Assembly (NCBI GenBank): GCA_903870185.1
Contig: CAIQCE010000025.1
Span: 1-17,617 of the forward strand
Origin: an uncultured Gammaproteobacteria bacterium
GTDB taxonomy: Bacteria; Pseudomonadota; Gammaproteobacteria; Coxiellales; Coxiellaceae
Length of the DNA: 17,617 bases
Direction of reading: 5' to 3'
In this document: positions 1 through 7,892 of the stretch, piece after piece
Position numbering within the stretch: the stretch's first letter is position 1
How the letters are laid out: every line of letters begins with the position of its first letter
Program-made: the position numbers and the translations under genes
Notes under the pieces: generated by a model
The model's input: the letters and a program-made list of their open reading frames with translations, nothing else
Database searches by the model: none
What the model was told of the DNA's origin: nothing

Positions 1-17
1 AGTGCTTTATTCATCAT
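1..17 (-). CDS. 5' edge of the next pilus-operon gene (possibly pilN), partial
   Basis: On the minus strand an ATG at 17-15 overlaps the TGA stop of the PilM-like gene in an ATGA junction and opens a frame reading Met-Met-Asn-Lys-Ala before the window ends. A 4-base overlap is typical of translationally coupled operon genes. In gammaproteobacteria the gene after pilM is pilN, so pilN is the expected identity, but five codons cannot prove it. Confidence 0.4.
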
Positions 18-619
18 CTATCTACCCCCCATAATGCGGTTCCTAATAAGAATAAAAGTCTATGAGAGAAATCATTGGCTACAGATTTAGAAATGGTAGA
101 TTCAATGGTTTGATTTAAAATTCGACTTAGGCAACTGTTTTCAACATCAATTGCAAGAATTTTAGGAAAAAAATGACGAAATGAATTAATCAGTTTTAAA
201 ATAAATGCGTGAGAAGCAGCTACAACATACCAACTATTTGAATTTTCAGAAATTTGAGTGAAGTCAAAAATCAATGAATGAGCAGGGTGTGAGAAATAAT
301 GGATCGAATTTTGTTTTAAATAATGGTTAAATTGCTTGCGTGTTAAAGAGTTTTCTAGCTGAATGATTTCACTGGAGTAGTATGTTTGGGATAACCCAAT
401 GATGGTGGGGTAATATTTCCACTGGGGTTCTTTCAATAGTGAAAGCTTTTGCTCCAAGTGATCTGGATCCAAGAAATTTTCCTTTGATATTTTAATTGAA
501 TGATGATTTAACAATCGTGCCACGATGGATTGATGGCTCACCATTCCGATATCGATACACTCTGGAGATAGTGTAATGCCAATCTGAATATGATGTTTAT
601 TGAGAGAATTCTTAGCCAT
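14..619 (-). CDS. Short PilM-like pilus assembly protein
   Basis: This 201-residue protein is transcribed away from the PBP1A gene, the position held by pilM (hofM in E. coli) in many gammaproteobacteria. PilM is a cytoplasmic actin-fold protein that binds the N-terminus of PilN at the inner membrane. The visible support is modest. The N-terminus (about residues 10-27, IQIGITLSPECIDIGMV) resembles the first strand-turn-strand of PilM-like proteins. The C-terminus (LLFLLGTALWGVDR) resembles the family's closing Ala-Leu-Gly-Leu-Ala-Leu-Arg. It is far shorter than the roughly 350 residues of a full PilM, so it is either a reduced HofM-like version or a divergent relative. The start is ATG at 619 with a weak GGG upstream. 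The ATGA overlap with the next gene supports an operon. Identity rests largely on context. Confidence 0.5.
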   Translation of the reverse strand: MAKNSLNKHHIQIGITLSPECIDIGMVSHQSIVARLLNHHSIKISKENFLDPDHLEQKLSLLKEPQWKYYPTIIGLSQTYYSSEIIQLENSLTRKQFNHYLKQNSIHYFSHPAHSLIFDFTQISENSNSWYVVAASHAFILKLINSFRHFFPKILAIDVENSCLSRILNQTIESTISKSVANDFSHRLLFLLGTALWGVDR

Positions 620-660
620 TTTGGCCCTATGATCTTAGAGGTTTGATCCATCATCGGCTC

Positions 661-689
661 TTAAGTCAGTCGCATCAATACGGTAAAAT
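661..689 (+). promoter_or_regulatory. Predicted sigma-70 promoter of the PBP1A gene
   Basis: TTAAGT (661-666) and TAAAAT (684-689) are separated by exactly 17 bases. The -10 matches the consensus at five of six positions and the -35 at three of six. It lies inside the longest open frame (TTG at 643), so if real it excludes that start and fits initiation at 757 or 766. Confidence 0.45.
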
Positions 690-750
690 AATCGGAATTA
701 TGGTAGACTCCTTTGGGAAATTCAGGGGTGGTCCTAGTAAATTTTTAGAT

Positions 751-755
751 AGGGG
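751..755 (+). promoter_or_regulatory. Ribosome binding site deciding the PBP1A start
   Basis: AGGGG at 751-755 is 10 bases before ATG 766 but only 1 base before ATG 757, which favours 766. Starting there also places the single membrane anchor about where PBP1A proteins carry it. Confidence 0.45.
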
Positions 756-765
756 TATGATTTTA

Positions 766-3123
766 ATGGGTATTTTGAATCGCATTGCCAATCATGGATT
801 ATGGGCTTTATTGAGACTTGGGTTGATGGGCCTAGTGGTGTTAACCGGTTTTTATTGCTATTTGTCTTGGCAATTGCCTGATGTGGATACTCTTAATGAT
901 GTACATCTACAGGTGCCTCTGCAAGTTTTTACAGCCGATGGAAAGTTGATTGAAGAGTTTGGTACTAAACGTCGAATTCCTGTTACTTTAGATGAAGTCC
1001 CCCAGCAAATGATCAATGCCGTTTTAGCGACTGAAGATAGTCGTTATTACAAGCATGGTGGCGTGGATTTCGTAGGATTAGTTCGTGCCACTACCGCGGT
1101 CGTACTTTCAGGTCGAAAAGTTCAAGGAGCGAGTACCATTACTATGCAGGTCGCTCGTAATTTCTTTTTGACTCGAAAGAAAACCTATATGCGTAAGATC
1201 ACCGAGATCCTATTGGCGCTTAAGATCGATCAAACCTTTAGTAAAGATAAAATTTTAGAACTTTATTTGAATACTATTTATTTAGGACAGCGGGCCTATG
1301 GTGTGGCTGCTGCTGCCGAAGTTTATTATGGAAAGCCTTTATCTCAATTGACCTTGCCTGAAATGGCCATGATTGCAGGCCTGCCGAAAGCACCCTCCAC
1401 TGCAAACCCTATTACTAATCCGGTCGCAGCAAAAGAACGGCGAAATCATGTATTAAGTCGAATGTATGAATTAGGATTTATCAATAATGCCACCTATCAA
1501 GTTGCGATTAAGGCACCTGTGAATGCAAGTTATCATCAGGAAAAAACAGCGGTAGATGCGCCCTACTTGGCTGAAATGGTCAGAGCTACTCTATATAAAG
1601 AGTATGGAGATGCGGCCTATGAAGATGGATACAAAGTTTATACGACTGCAAATGCTAAGCTTCAACAGGCAGCCGATGCTGCTCTGGAAGATGGATTAAT
1701 AAAGTTTGATCGTCGTCATGGATATCGTCGTGCTCATCAGAGCCTCAATCGTTTGGATCGATCTGAATGGAAAAAGGCATTGAATGCGATACCCAAATTT
1801 CACGATAATTATCCCGCCGCTGTGACTTCAGTATCTGCTCAATCTTTGCAGGTAATATTATCTGATGGAAAAACTATTTCCATTGCAGCCTCCGGATATG
1901 CTTGGACTCGACAGCAAAATGCGGCTCAAGTAGCCGGCATTGGCGATGTGATTTATATACACAAAGTTCAAGGGCAATGGCAGCTTCAACAAATTCCTAA
2001 TGTAGAAGGCGCTATTATTTCAATTAATCCACAAGATGGTGCTATCTTGGCATTGAGCGGGGGATATAGCTATGCGCAAAGTCATTTCAATCGAGCGATT
2101 CAAGCAGAGCGACAACCCGGCTCAAATTTTAAACCTTTTATATATTCGGCGGCTTTAGCAAAAGACGGTTATACACTTGCTACTCTAATCAATGATGCTC
2201 CGATTGTTGTGAAACAAAGTGGAGGCCAATGGTGGCGGCCTCATAACGATACGAATGAATTTTATGGCCCTACTCGTATGCGAATTGGTTTAATTAAATC
2301 ACGTAATTTAGTATCGATTCGTTTGTTGCAATCCATCGAAATTCCCTATGCATTGGATTACATTAAGAACTTTGGATTCAATATTAAAAAACAACCGGAT
2401 ACTTTATCGTTGGCATTAGGGACTGGGGTCGTTACTCCATTAGAGTTAGTGACGGGTTATGCGGTTTTTGCTAATGGGGGTTATAGAGTTACTCCATTTT
2501 TTATTCAAAAAATTATCGATGGTCACAACAAAGTAATTTACGATGCAAATCCTGAGCTCGCATGTGCTGCTTGTATCACCGATTCAGGGTTGCCTGCCGA
2601 TTTAAAACCGAATCCAATGGCTCCACTCGCCATCACACCTCAGAATGCTTATTTGATGAATCAGGCATTGCATGACGTGATTCAAAATGGAACGGGTTCA
2701 GCAGCCAAGGTTTTGAATCGAAGTGATTTGGGTGGAAAAACAGGTACGACTAATGATCAAAAAGATGCTTGGTTTTCAGGATTTAATGGTGGAGTTGTGA
2801 CGACTGTTTGGGTGGGATTTGATAATTTAAAACCTTTGCATGAATATGCTGCACAAGCTGCGCTTCCGATTTGGATGCAATTCATGAGCGAAGCTTTGGC
2901 TGGAAAGCCTGAGCAAACGATGCCTGAACCTTCTGATATTGTTCGAGTTCGAATCGATGCTAAAACAGGATTGTTAGCAAAAACCAATGATCCGAATGCG
3001 ATTTTTGAAATTTTCCGTAAAGGCACTGAGCCGACGGAAACTTCTCCGGATACTGAATCTAAATCATCAGATAAGGTAGAAGAAATTGATATGGGACAAT
3101 CGGCTGTCGAGCATTTGTTTTAG
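766..3123 (+). CDS. mrcA: Penicillin-binding protein 1A (bifunctional class A PBP)
   Basis: This enzyme polymerises lipid II into glycan strands (GT51 domain) and cross-links stem peptides (transpeptidase domain) in the periplasm, anchored by one N-terminal membrane helix (about residues 8-30 here). Glycosyltransferase motifs are clear: TEDSRYYKHGG with catalytic Glu near residue 90, GASTITMQ, and the RKITEI / LELYLNTIYLG region. A PBP1A-type insertion region follows. The transpeptidase has SNFK (nucleophile Ser near 453), SRN, and KTGTT (Lys near 658). From ATG 766 the protein is 785 residues, slightly shorter than E. coli PBP1A (850). The frame stays open up to a TTG at 643, giving 826 residues, but that start would lie upstream of the predicted promoter. 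ATG 757 and ATG 700 are other options. The gene is divergent from the PilM-like gene, the common gammaproteobacterial order. The symbol ponA is also used. Confidence 0.95.
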   Translation: MGILNRIANHGLWALLRLGLMGLVVLTGFYCYLSWQLPDVDTLNDVHLQVPLQVFTADGKLIEEFGTKRRIPVTLDEVPQQMINAVLATEDSRYYKHGGVDFVGLVRATTAVVLSGRKVQGASTITMQVARNFFLTRKKTYMRKITEILLALKIDQTFSKDKILELYLNTIYLGQRAYGVAAAAEVYYGKPLSQLTLPEMAMIAGLPKAPSTANPITNPVAAKERRNHVLSRMYELGFINNATYQVAIKAPVNASYHQEKTAVDAPYLAEMVRATLYKEYGDAAYEDGYKVYTTANAKLQQAADAALEDGLIKFDRRHGYRRAHQSLNRLDRSEWKKALNAIPKFHDNYPAAVTSVSAQSLQVILSDGKTISIAASGYAWTRQQNAAQVAGIGDVIYIHKVQGQWQLQQIPNVEGAIISINPQDGAILALSGGYSYAQSHFNRAIQAERQPGSNFKPFIYSAALAKDGYTLATLINDAPIVVKQSGGQWWRPHNDTNEFYGPTRMRIGLIKSRNLVSIRLLQSIEIPYALDYIKNFGFNIKKQPDTLSLALGTGVVTPLELVTGYAVFANGGYRVTPFFIQKIIDGHNKVIYDANPELACAACITDSGLPADLKPNPMAPLAITPQNAYLMNQALHDVIQNGTGSAAKVLNRSDLGGKTGTTNDQKDAWFSGFNGGVVTTVWVGFDNLKPLHEYAAQAALPIWMQFMSEALAGKPEQTMPEPSDIVRVRIDAKTGLLAKTNDPNAIFEIFRKGTEPTETSPDTESKSSDKVEEIDMGQSAVEHLF

Positions 3124-3136
3124 TAGGTTGTCATGA

Positions 3137-3252
3137 ACTATCTATCACGTAGGGTGGGCAAAGTGTAACGTGCCCACCATGCCCGTTCTTTTCATTTTAT
3201 AAACTGTACAAAAAGAATATGCTAAATGGTGGGCACGCTAGTGGGTGCGAGT
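3137..3252. repeat. REP-like palindromic repeat after mrcA
   Basis: The signature ACTATCTA-TCAC-GTAGG (3137-3153) runs directly into a hairpin, GGTGGGCA (3153-3160) pairing with TGCCCACC (3171-3178) across a 10-base loop. The second arm can instead pair with a third copy of the arm: TGCCCACCAT (3171-3180) with ATGGTGGGCA (3226-3235), with extra pairing of TTCTTTT and AAAAGAA inside. The tail GGTGGGCACGC...GGGTGCGA recurs at 9880-9907. It lies between two convergent genes. Confidence 0.7.
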
Positions 3253-3309
3253 GTTGCTGATCTTCTGGAAACTGAAACCGAAAAAATGCTGTAGGATTGA
3301 TCGGATGTC

Positions 3310-4185
3310 TCATTTTAAATAATACTCGCTATAAATACCTAGAAAAATACTAAGCCCGACCCATTGATTATTTAGAAAAGCTGAAAAGCATTCTTTTGGG
3401 TTCCTTCCCGAGAAGTAATAAAGTTGAATGATAAAACAGATTGCAACAGCGATTAGGCTCCCATAAAAAATCCAGTGTAGGTTGAGGAACACACCTAATT
3501 TGATGAGCAAAAATAACATTAATAATTGTAATAATGCAATAATCTCTCGATCATAGTTTCCCAATAAAATAGCGCTGGATTTAATTCCAATTTTTAAATC
3601 ATCTTGTTTATCGACCATGGCATATTCAGTATCGTAAATCAGTATCCAAATCAGTGTGATAGTAAATAGCAACCAGGCGATGCTCGGCAATTGATTTTGA
3701 ATAGCGGCAAAGGCCATTGGAATTCCCCAGGCAAAAGCAAGCCCTAAAATAAATTGAGGACAATCCATAAAACGCTTTGTGAAAGGATAAAATAGTGTAA
3801 GCAACACGCCAATCACGGCTAATTTTAATGAAAGAAAATTTAATTCCAGCACTAGGGCTAAAGCCAATAAGCACAGTAACACAAATACTATGATGGCATG
3901 TTTAACTGAGATTTCACCGATAGCTAAGGGTCGATCGCGTGTTCGCTCAACTTTCCCATCAAAATTTCGGTCAGCGATGTCGTTGATCACGCAACCTGCG
4001 GCTCTCATCAAAACAGTACCAAGCACAAAAATAATTAAAATTTTCAATGGCGGGATTCCATCATTGGCAATCCACAAGGCCCACAGTGTTGGCCATAGTA
4101 ATAATAAAATTCCAATGGGTTTATGAAATCGCATCAGTCTCCAATAAGGGCTGAGCTTTTTTTTGAGCTTTAAAATTTTATTCAT
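3310..4185 (-). CDS. ubiA: 4-hydroxybenzoate polyprenyltransferase UbiA
   Basis: UbiA joins the polyprenyl tail to 4-hydroxybenzoate in the inner membrane, the step after chorismate lyase in ubiquinone synthesis. At 291 residues it has the usual length (E. coli 290) and a strongly hydrophobic, multi-helix profile. Both prenyl-diphosphate/Mg2+ binding motifs are present: NDIADRNFDGKVERTRDRP in the first half, and DTEYAMVDKQDDLKIGIKS in the second. The start ATG at 4185 overlaps the ubiC stop (4-base ATGA overlap), so the two genes are probably translationally coupled and co-transcribed. It converges with mrcA across a 186-base gap that holds a REP-like repeat. I see no intrinsic terminator with a T-run after the stop. 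Confidence 0.97.
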   Translation of the reverse strand: MNKILKLKKKLSPYWRLMRFHKPIGILLLLWPTLWALWIANDGIPPLKILIIFVLGTVLMRAAGCVINDIADRNFDGKVERTRDRPLAIGEISVKHAIIVFVLLCLLALALVLELNFLSLKLAVIGVLLTLFYPFTKRFMDCPQFILGLAFAWGIPMAFAAIQNQLPSIAWLLFTITLIWILIYDTEYAMVDKQDDLKIGIKSSAILLGNYDREIIALLQLLMLFLLIKLGVFLNLHWIFYGSLIAVAICFIIQLYYFSGRNPKECFSAFLNNQWVGLSIFLGIYSEYYLK

Positions 4186-4733
4186 GAGGACTGTTCAATG
4201 GCTTCTAGTAGGCTGGGTAGAAATAATTCATAGATCAGCAAAGGGTTCTGATAATAATACAGCAGTGAGCGACGTGCCCAAAGTAAATCGTGTTTTTGAT
4301 TTAAAAACGAGTGTGCTTGAATTGAATACGGATGTTGTTTAGGAAGATGCGCAATTTCAAATTCTGTTCTTTTTAACTGAGGATCCTTAAATAGAATTTC
4401 ACCAATGGGGCGCTCACCTAAATCTAAAAAAGCTTTTCCTTCTTCGACTAAGCTGGAAGGAGGGATAATAGTCCTGGCCCATTCCCAATAATTGTTGCCA
4501 GAGCGGAAGGTAATTTCGCGAACCCAATGAGGGGAAAGATCTTTTCTTGCTAAAGGAGTGATTTCATCGGGGTCAAGATTTTGCCATCCTGCCAATTGTA
4601 ATTCAGAACGAAGATTGTTTTGTGATAAAGCTCGAAGACGTTCTGTTAAAGAACCGGGGTAACAAAGCCACTCTTGATAACTAGGAGGAAAATCGTGCCA
4701 TTCAAATTGGGAACAAGGTTGCCAAATGTTCAT
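4182..4733 (-). CDS. ubiC: Chorismate lyase UbiC
   Basis: UbiC converts chorismate to 4-hydroxybenzoate and pyruvate in the cytosol, supplying UbiA. Family landmarks are visible: WVREITF...W.WARTIIP (substrate-binding Arg of the ARTxIP segment), RPIGEILF (the G-x-x-LF flap), and the C-terminal LLIYELFLPSLL carrying the family's catalytic-site Glu. From ATG 4733 it has 183 residues, somewhat longer than E. coli UbiC (165). A GTG at 4748 in frame would add five residues, but that codon lies inside the palindromic repeat that starts at 4741, so ATG 4733 is preferred. Neither start has a good Shine-Dalgarno sequence. The stop overlaps the ubiA start by 4 bases. Confidence 0.93.
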   Translation of the reverse strand: MNIWQPCSQFEWHDFPPSYQEWLCYPGSLTERLRALSQNNLRSELQLAGWQNLDPDEITPLARKDLSPHWVREITFRSGNNYWEWARTIIPPSSLVEEGKAFLDLGERPIGEILFKDPQLKRTEFEIAHLPKQHPYSIQAHSFLNQKHDLLWARRSLLYYYQNPLLIYELFLPSLLEAIEQSS

Positions 4734-4740
4734 GAGCTTT

Positions 4741-4816
4741 AAGGACACTTCTATAAATTATCTAGTTTGTAGGATTAAGGTGCCAGGCACCTTAATTGGT
4801 GCTTGGCACCTTAATT
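4741..4816. repeat. Palindromic repeat between ubiC and the L,D-transpeptidase gene
   Basis: The left end (4741-4772) matches 25 of 32 bases of the left end of the element at 7923 and carries TATCTA-GTTT-GTAGG. It is followed by a perfect palindrome with 11-base arms around position 4785 (ATTAAGGTGCC and GGCACCTTAAT). A direct copy of GGCACCTTAATT lies at 4805-4816, so AAGGTGCCA (4778-4786) can also pair with TGGCACCTT (4804-4812). The element fills nearly the whole gap: it begins 7 bases upstream of the ubiC ATG and ends 2 bases past the transpeptidase stop. Confidence 0.7.
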
Positions 4817-4818
4817 CT

Positions 4819-5583
4819 TTAACTGATCACTTCCATTCGAGTGCCCTTCTCTCCCACCTTTATAAAATCTTGATTCAACCAGCGAGCATCATTATCAAAA
4901 ATACCGATACATCCATGGGTGGCAGGTTTTCCTGGTAATTGAGAGCCATGCATCGCATAACCCCCATGAAAAAACATGCAATACGGCATTGCAGTACCAC
5001 CTAAGCCTAAGGGATAGGTATTAGATTGGCAATCCACGTCTTTTTTACGGGTGAATCTGAAGGAGCCTTGAACAGTATTGCAAGGACGTCCAATATCAGG
5101 GCACCAATCTCGTCCAGAGGTTGCGGGTCCCCAGAAGACTAAAGCCCCTTCGCGATTATAGGCTGCAAAAGCTTGTAACCCTAAGTCTACAACGATGATT
5201 TTTTCTTTATCAGGATTTTCGATAACATCAGGGAAAGGTGAGATATCGATTAAATTCAGATGAGCCAATTTTTTAGGCACTACAATCCATTCTCGATATT
5301 TAAGTGCCACATTACTGCGATTTAATCGCATCACAATGTCACGTTCACGTGGATTAGGCCAAAGCTCAATCCAAGTATCACCTGGCTTAACGGGCATGCA
5401 GACATAATTAGGATTGGAGCAGAGTTCTTGGCCATACAAAGGGGCTGGATTATTCGCCGTGCCTAACTGTGTGCCAGGAGTTAATTCATTTTGCACTGGC
5501 TCGGGCATAGGCATAGCTGAGACATTTAAGGCTAATAAGGCCATTACAAGGCCTAGAATTCTACTTTTATTATTAAAAATCAT
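4819..5583 (-). CDS. Secreted L,D-transpeptidase (YkuD domain)
   Basis: L,D-transpeptidases form 3-3 peptidoglycan cross-links or attach proteins to the wall in the periplasm. The 254-residue protein starts with a short basic stretch and a hydrophobic core ending at ALNVSA-MP, a clear signal peptide with probable cleavage near residue 23. Residues about 60-105 (VKPGDTWIELWPNPRERDIV...WIVVPKKL) look like a degenerate LysM/LysM-like fold. The catalytic domain follows: H206, HG at 212 and THGCIG with nucleophile Cys225, fitting the HX14-17[S/T]HGC pattern. The position where YkuD enzymes usually carry Asn or Arg after Cys-x is Gly. Five further cysteines lie between the signal peptide and the catalytic motif, so disulfides are likely. 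Related proteins in Legionella are called EnhA; I cannot confirm orthology. The stop is 2 bases from a palindromic repeat that may end transcription. Confidence 0.88.
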   Translation of the reverse strand: MIFNNKSRILGLVMALLALNVSAMPMPEPVQNELTPGTQLGTANNPAPLYGQELCSNPNYVCMPVKPGDTWIELWPNPRERDIVMRLNRSNVALKYREWIVVPKKLAHLNLIDISPFPDVIENPDKEKIIVVDLGLQAFAAYNREGALVFWGPATSGRDWCPDIGRPCNTVQGSFRFTRKKDVDCQSNTYPLGLGGTAMPYCMFFHGGYAMHGSQLPGKPATHGCIGIFDNDARWLNQDFIKVGEKGTRMEVIS

Positions 5584-5713
5584 GGTGTTATTTGACTCGT
5601 CTTAAAAATCATGTTCTCGGATACTCCCTCGCTGAGGTAGCTTCTAAGCTTATACGTGATTACTGATTATTTCCATTTTTTGTTCTTAAGTTTCTTTCTC
5701 AACTGAAAGGGAC

Positions 5714-7861
5714 TTATGGAAAAAGTAGCTTGCCCTTTAAGTCTTCATTTGTCTGAGCGATAGATTCTGCTGGAGGCGTTTCTCTAATGGTAATGAGAGG
5801 GGCAGCAATCTGGACATCAGATATTGCACGCCCACTAGCTTGCGCGGCAGAAGGGGATGCTGGTTTTGTTTCGACAGGAGGCCCAAATTTTGCTTTTGCT
5901 TCCGCTACAGCGGTTGGATTTCCAATCCACTCACAGCATTGAATAACAGTCTGTTGAGTAAGGTCGGGGCGCTTTTTTAAAGCAATATTAGAATAAAGTT
6001 CTGATGCTATTTTATGAAATTCACCGTAACTTAGGCTGTTTATCTTTAAGAGTTGAACCAATAAAGAATTGAAGCCTAGTCTAAACTTATAGTCTGCTGC
6101 ATTGGCTTTTAATTGACCGTCCATTTTATCGCTTTCATCTTCTTCACTGGATACAGATCTAGCGGATCCATCTATATAGGATCTTGATCCGAGATCTTCT
6201 TCACTTGATACAAGTTCATCGACAGGCGATGTAGGTGCAGCCTCTTTAGTTTCTCTTAGATCTTTTTCTCTATCCTTATCATCTGGATGTTCAAAATATG
6301 CAGATTCAGTATCCTTGACGCTTGGTAAGGTATTTCCAAGTAAGTGCTCAAAAACAAGCCGGGCTTTTAGCCGTGCATCCCAATCAGCCTGTTGAGTGGT
6401 GGGCATAAATTTATATCTGTCGATTGCCATTGCCGCATGCAGTCGAGCGAGTTGGTCTGCTGGAACTGTGATAGCGGGTTTAGCTGGCTTTTTGTTCTTT
6501 GGTTTGGGTCTGTGAAATACTTCTTCTGTTGCTACGAATTTAAGTGCTTCATCATATTTTGAATATAACTTCAATGTGGTTTCATCAGTAATCATTTTAT
6601 CGGCTATATCAGTTTCCCCATGGTGGGTGGAATCTGACTGGGCTTTAAATTCATTTTCATAAGTGAAATGTAAAACCCGATCTAGCATCGCATCGCTTCC
6701 AGTTAACAAGGCTGCCCAGATGAGCCTATTAGACAAACGATTTTCTATGACTTTAAAATAAACAAAGGCTTTTCCAAAGTAATTGATATAAGCATCTAGA
6801 ACTTCGACTTTTCCACTCATAATAGCGGCCGTTAATTTAGGCTCATCTTTGTTGTAGTAACCTCGTTCTGCAGCCAATTGCATAGTGTCTAAGTTTCCAC
6901 TTAAGGCCGCTATTTCTAAGGCAGAAATACCGCCACTGAGAGGGTTTGTTTCTGTTACATTGGGTTTTTTTTCTGTAACCTTAGTACGTTCTGCTAATTC
7001 ATATTGTAACCAATCCATAGTCTCTTTTTCTAATTTAGAAATTTCAATATAGTCCCGGTAATCTGGTTTTCCGACAGTATTCGCATTTCCACTTAAGGCG
7101 GCTTCTAAAGCTCTAAGCGGATAATGGGGCTCATTTATTTTCTCATAGGGGGTATAGATATAGTCGGTAGCTTTGCCTATCCGATCGAGAATATATTGAA
7201 CTGCATTTCGATTTCCACTGAGTAATGCACAGTGAAAATAGAGGGCAATATGCCGTGATGGAATTTCTTTAGTTTGGACTGTAAGATAAATTTGTATTAA
7301 TTCCATATTTCCAGATAAGCAGCAAAGTAAAAATAAATGGCTATGGTCACTGTATACTTTCTGTAGTTGATCAAATAAATTGAAACCAAAGACCACTTTC
7401 ATTTTTTCAATTAAGTCCAATTTATCAATAATGGAATTTAATTCAGCCTCTGAGATTTTAAGTTTAAATTCATAAATCAGTTTAGCAAAATCACTACTAT
7501 GTTCCTTAAGAGAGGAACCATAATACCAGCCTAAAGCCCATAATTTCTTGAATAAGGGAGAGGGAACGATTTCATTTTCAAATAATACTCTGAATAATCG
7601 AGCACTGGAGGCTTTTCCATAAACATAAGCAACGTCTAATAATTTATTGGGATCTTGGCCATTAGCTGTTAAATATTGCCGAAACCCTTCTAAAGTGGCA
7701 GGAGCATTGATATCAGCACTCAAGGAGATTAGGTAATTTTGTAAATATTTTACGCGTGGGTTGATAGCTGAAAAAATAAACCAAAAGAAAGTTCGCAGAA
7801 ATCCTCTAAACCCTGTTCGTTTGTATTTTTTAATTTCAGCCCAAAGCTCAGCTTGTTTCAT
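5714..7861 (-). CDS. Large ankyrin-like repeat protein, candidate Dot/Icm effector
   Basis: This 715-residue protein has no signal peptide. The N-terminus is basic and aromatic, with a weakly hydrophobic stretch (about residues 18-33) too short to be a sure membrane helix. Residues about 175-400 hold at least six degenerate ankyrin-type helix-turn units centred on small-residue turns: SGN at 183, 215, 257 and 321, SGK at 349, TGS at 387, each preceded by an Ala/Leu-rich helix. The region about 510-590 is acidic and low-complexity, with SSEED occurring twice (a disordered linker). A small helical region and a Pro/Ala/Thr-rich tail follow. The start is ATG 7861 with AAAGAGAG just upstream. A PmrA-type box and a -10 lie upstream. 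Divergent ankyrin repeats plus PmrA-type control are typical of Legionella and Coxiella effectors. The effector role is inference, and no catalytic motif was seen. Confidence 0.7.
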   Translation of the reverse strand: MKQAELWAEIKKYKRTGFRGFLRTFFWFIFSAINPRVKYLQNYLISLSADINAPATLEGFRQYLTANGQDPNKLLDVAYVYGKASSARLFRVLFENEIVPSPLFKKLWALGWYYGSSLKEHSSDFAKLIYEFKLKISEAELNSIIDKLDLIEKMKVVFGFNLFDQLQKVYSDHSHLFLLCCLSGNMELIQIYLTVQTKEIPSRHIALYFHCALLSGNRNAVQYILDRIGKATDYIYTPYEKINEPHYPLRALEAALSGNANTVGKPDYRDYIEISKLEKETMDWLQYELAERTKVTEKKPNVTETNPLSGGISALEIAALSGNLDTMQLAAERGYYNKDEPKLTAAIMSGKVEVLDAYINYFGKAFVYFKVIENRLSNRLIWAALLTGSDAMLDRVLHFTYENEFKAQSDSTHHGETDIADKMITDETTLKLYSKYDEALKFVATEEVFHRPKPKNKKPAKPAITVPADQLARLHAAMAIDRYKFMPTTQQADWDARLKARLVFEHLLGNTLPSVKDTESAYFEHPDDKDREKDLRETKEAAPTSPVDELVSSEEDLGSRSYIDGSARSVSSEEDESDKMDGQLKANAADYKFRLGFNSLLVQLLKINSLSYGEFHKIASELYSNIALKKRPDLTQQTVIQCCEWIGNPTAVAEAKAKFGPPVETKPASPSAAQASGRAISDVQIAAPLITIRETPPAESIAQTNEDLKGKLLFP

Positions 7862-7892
7862 AACACTCTCTTTATTATAAATATATTGATTG

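Noticed and set aside
4774..4812. Dedicated intrinsic terminator of the L,D-transpeptidase gene
   Set aside because: The palindrome is strong but no T-run follows on the minus strand. It belongs to a repeat family, so it is called a repeat, with termination only possible.
5690..5713. Terminator after the ankyrin-like gene
   Set aside because: CTTTC/GAAAG gives only a 5-base stem on the minus strand, and no T-run follows.
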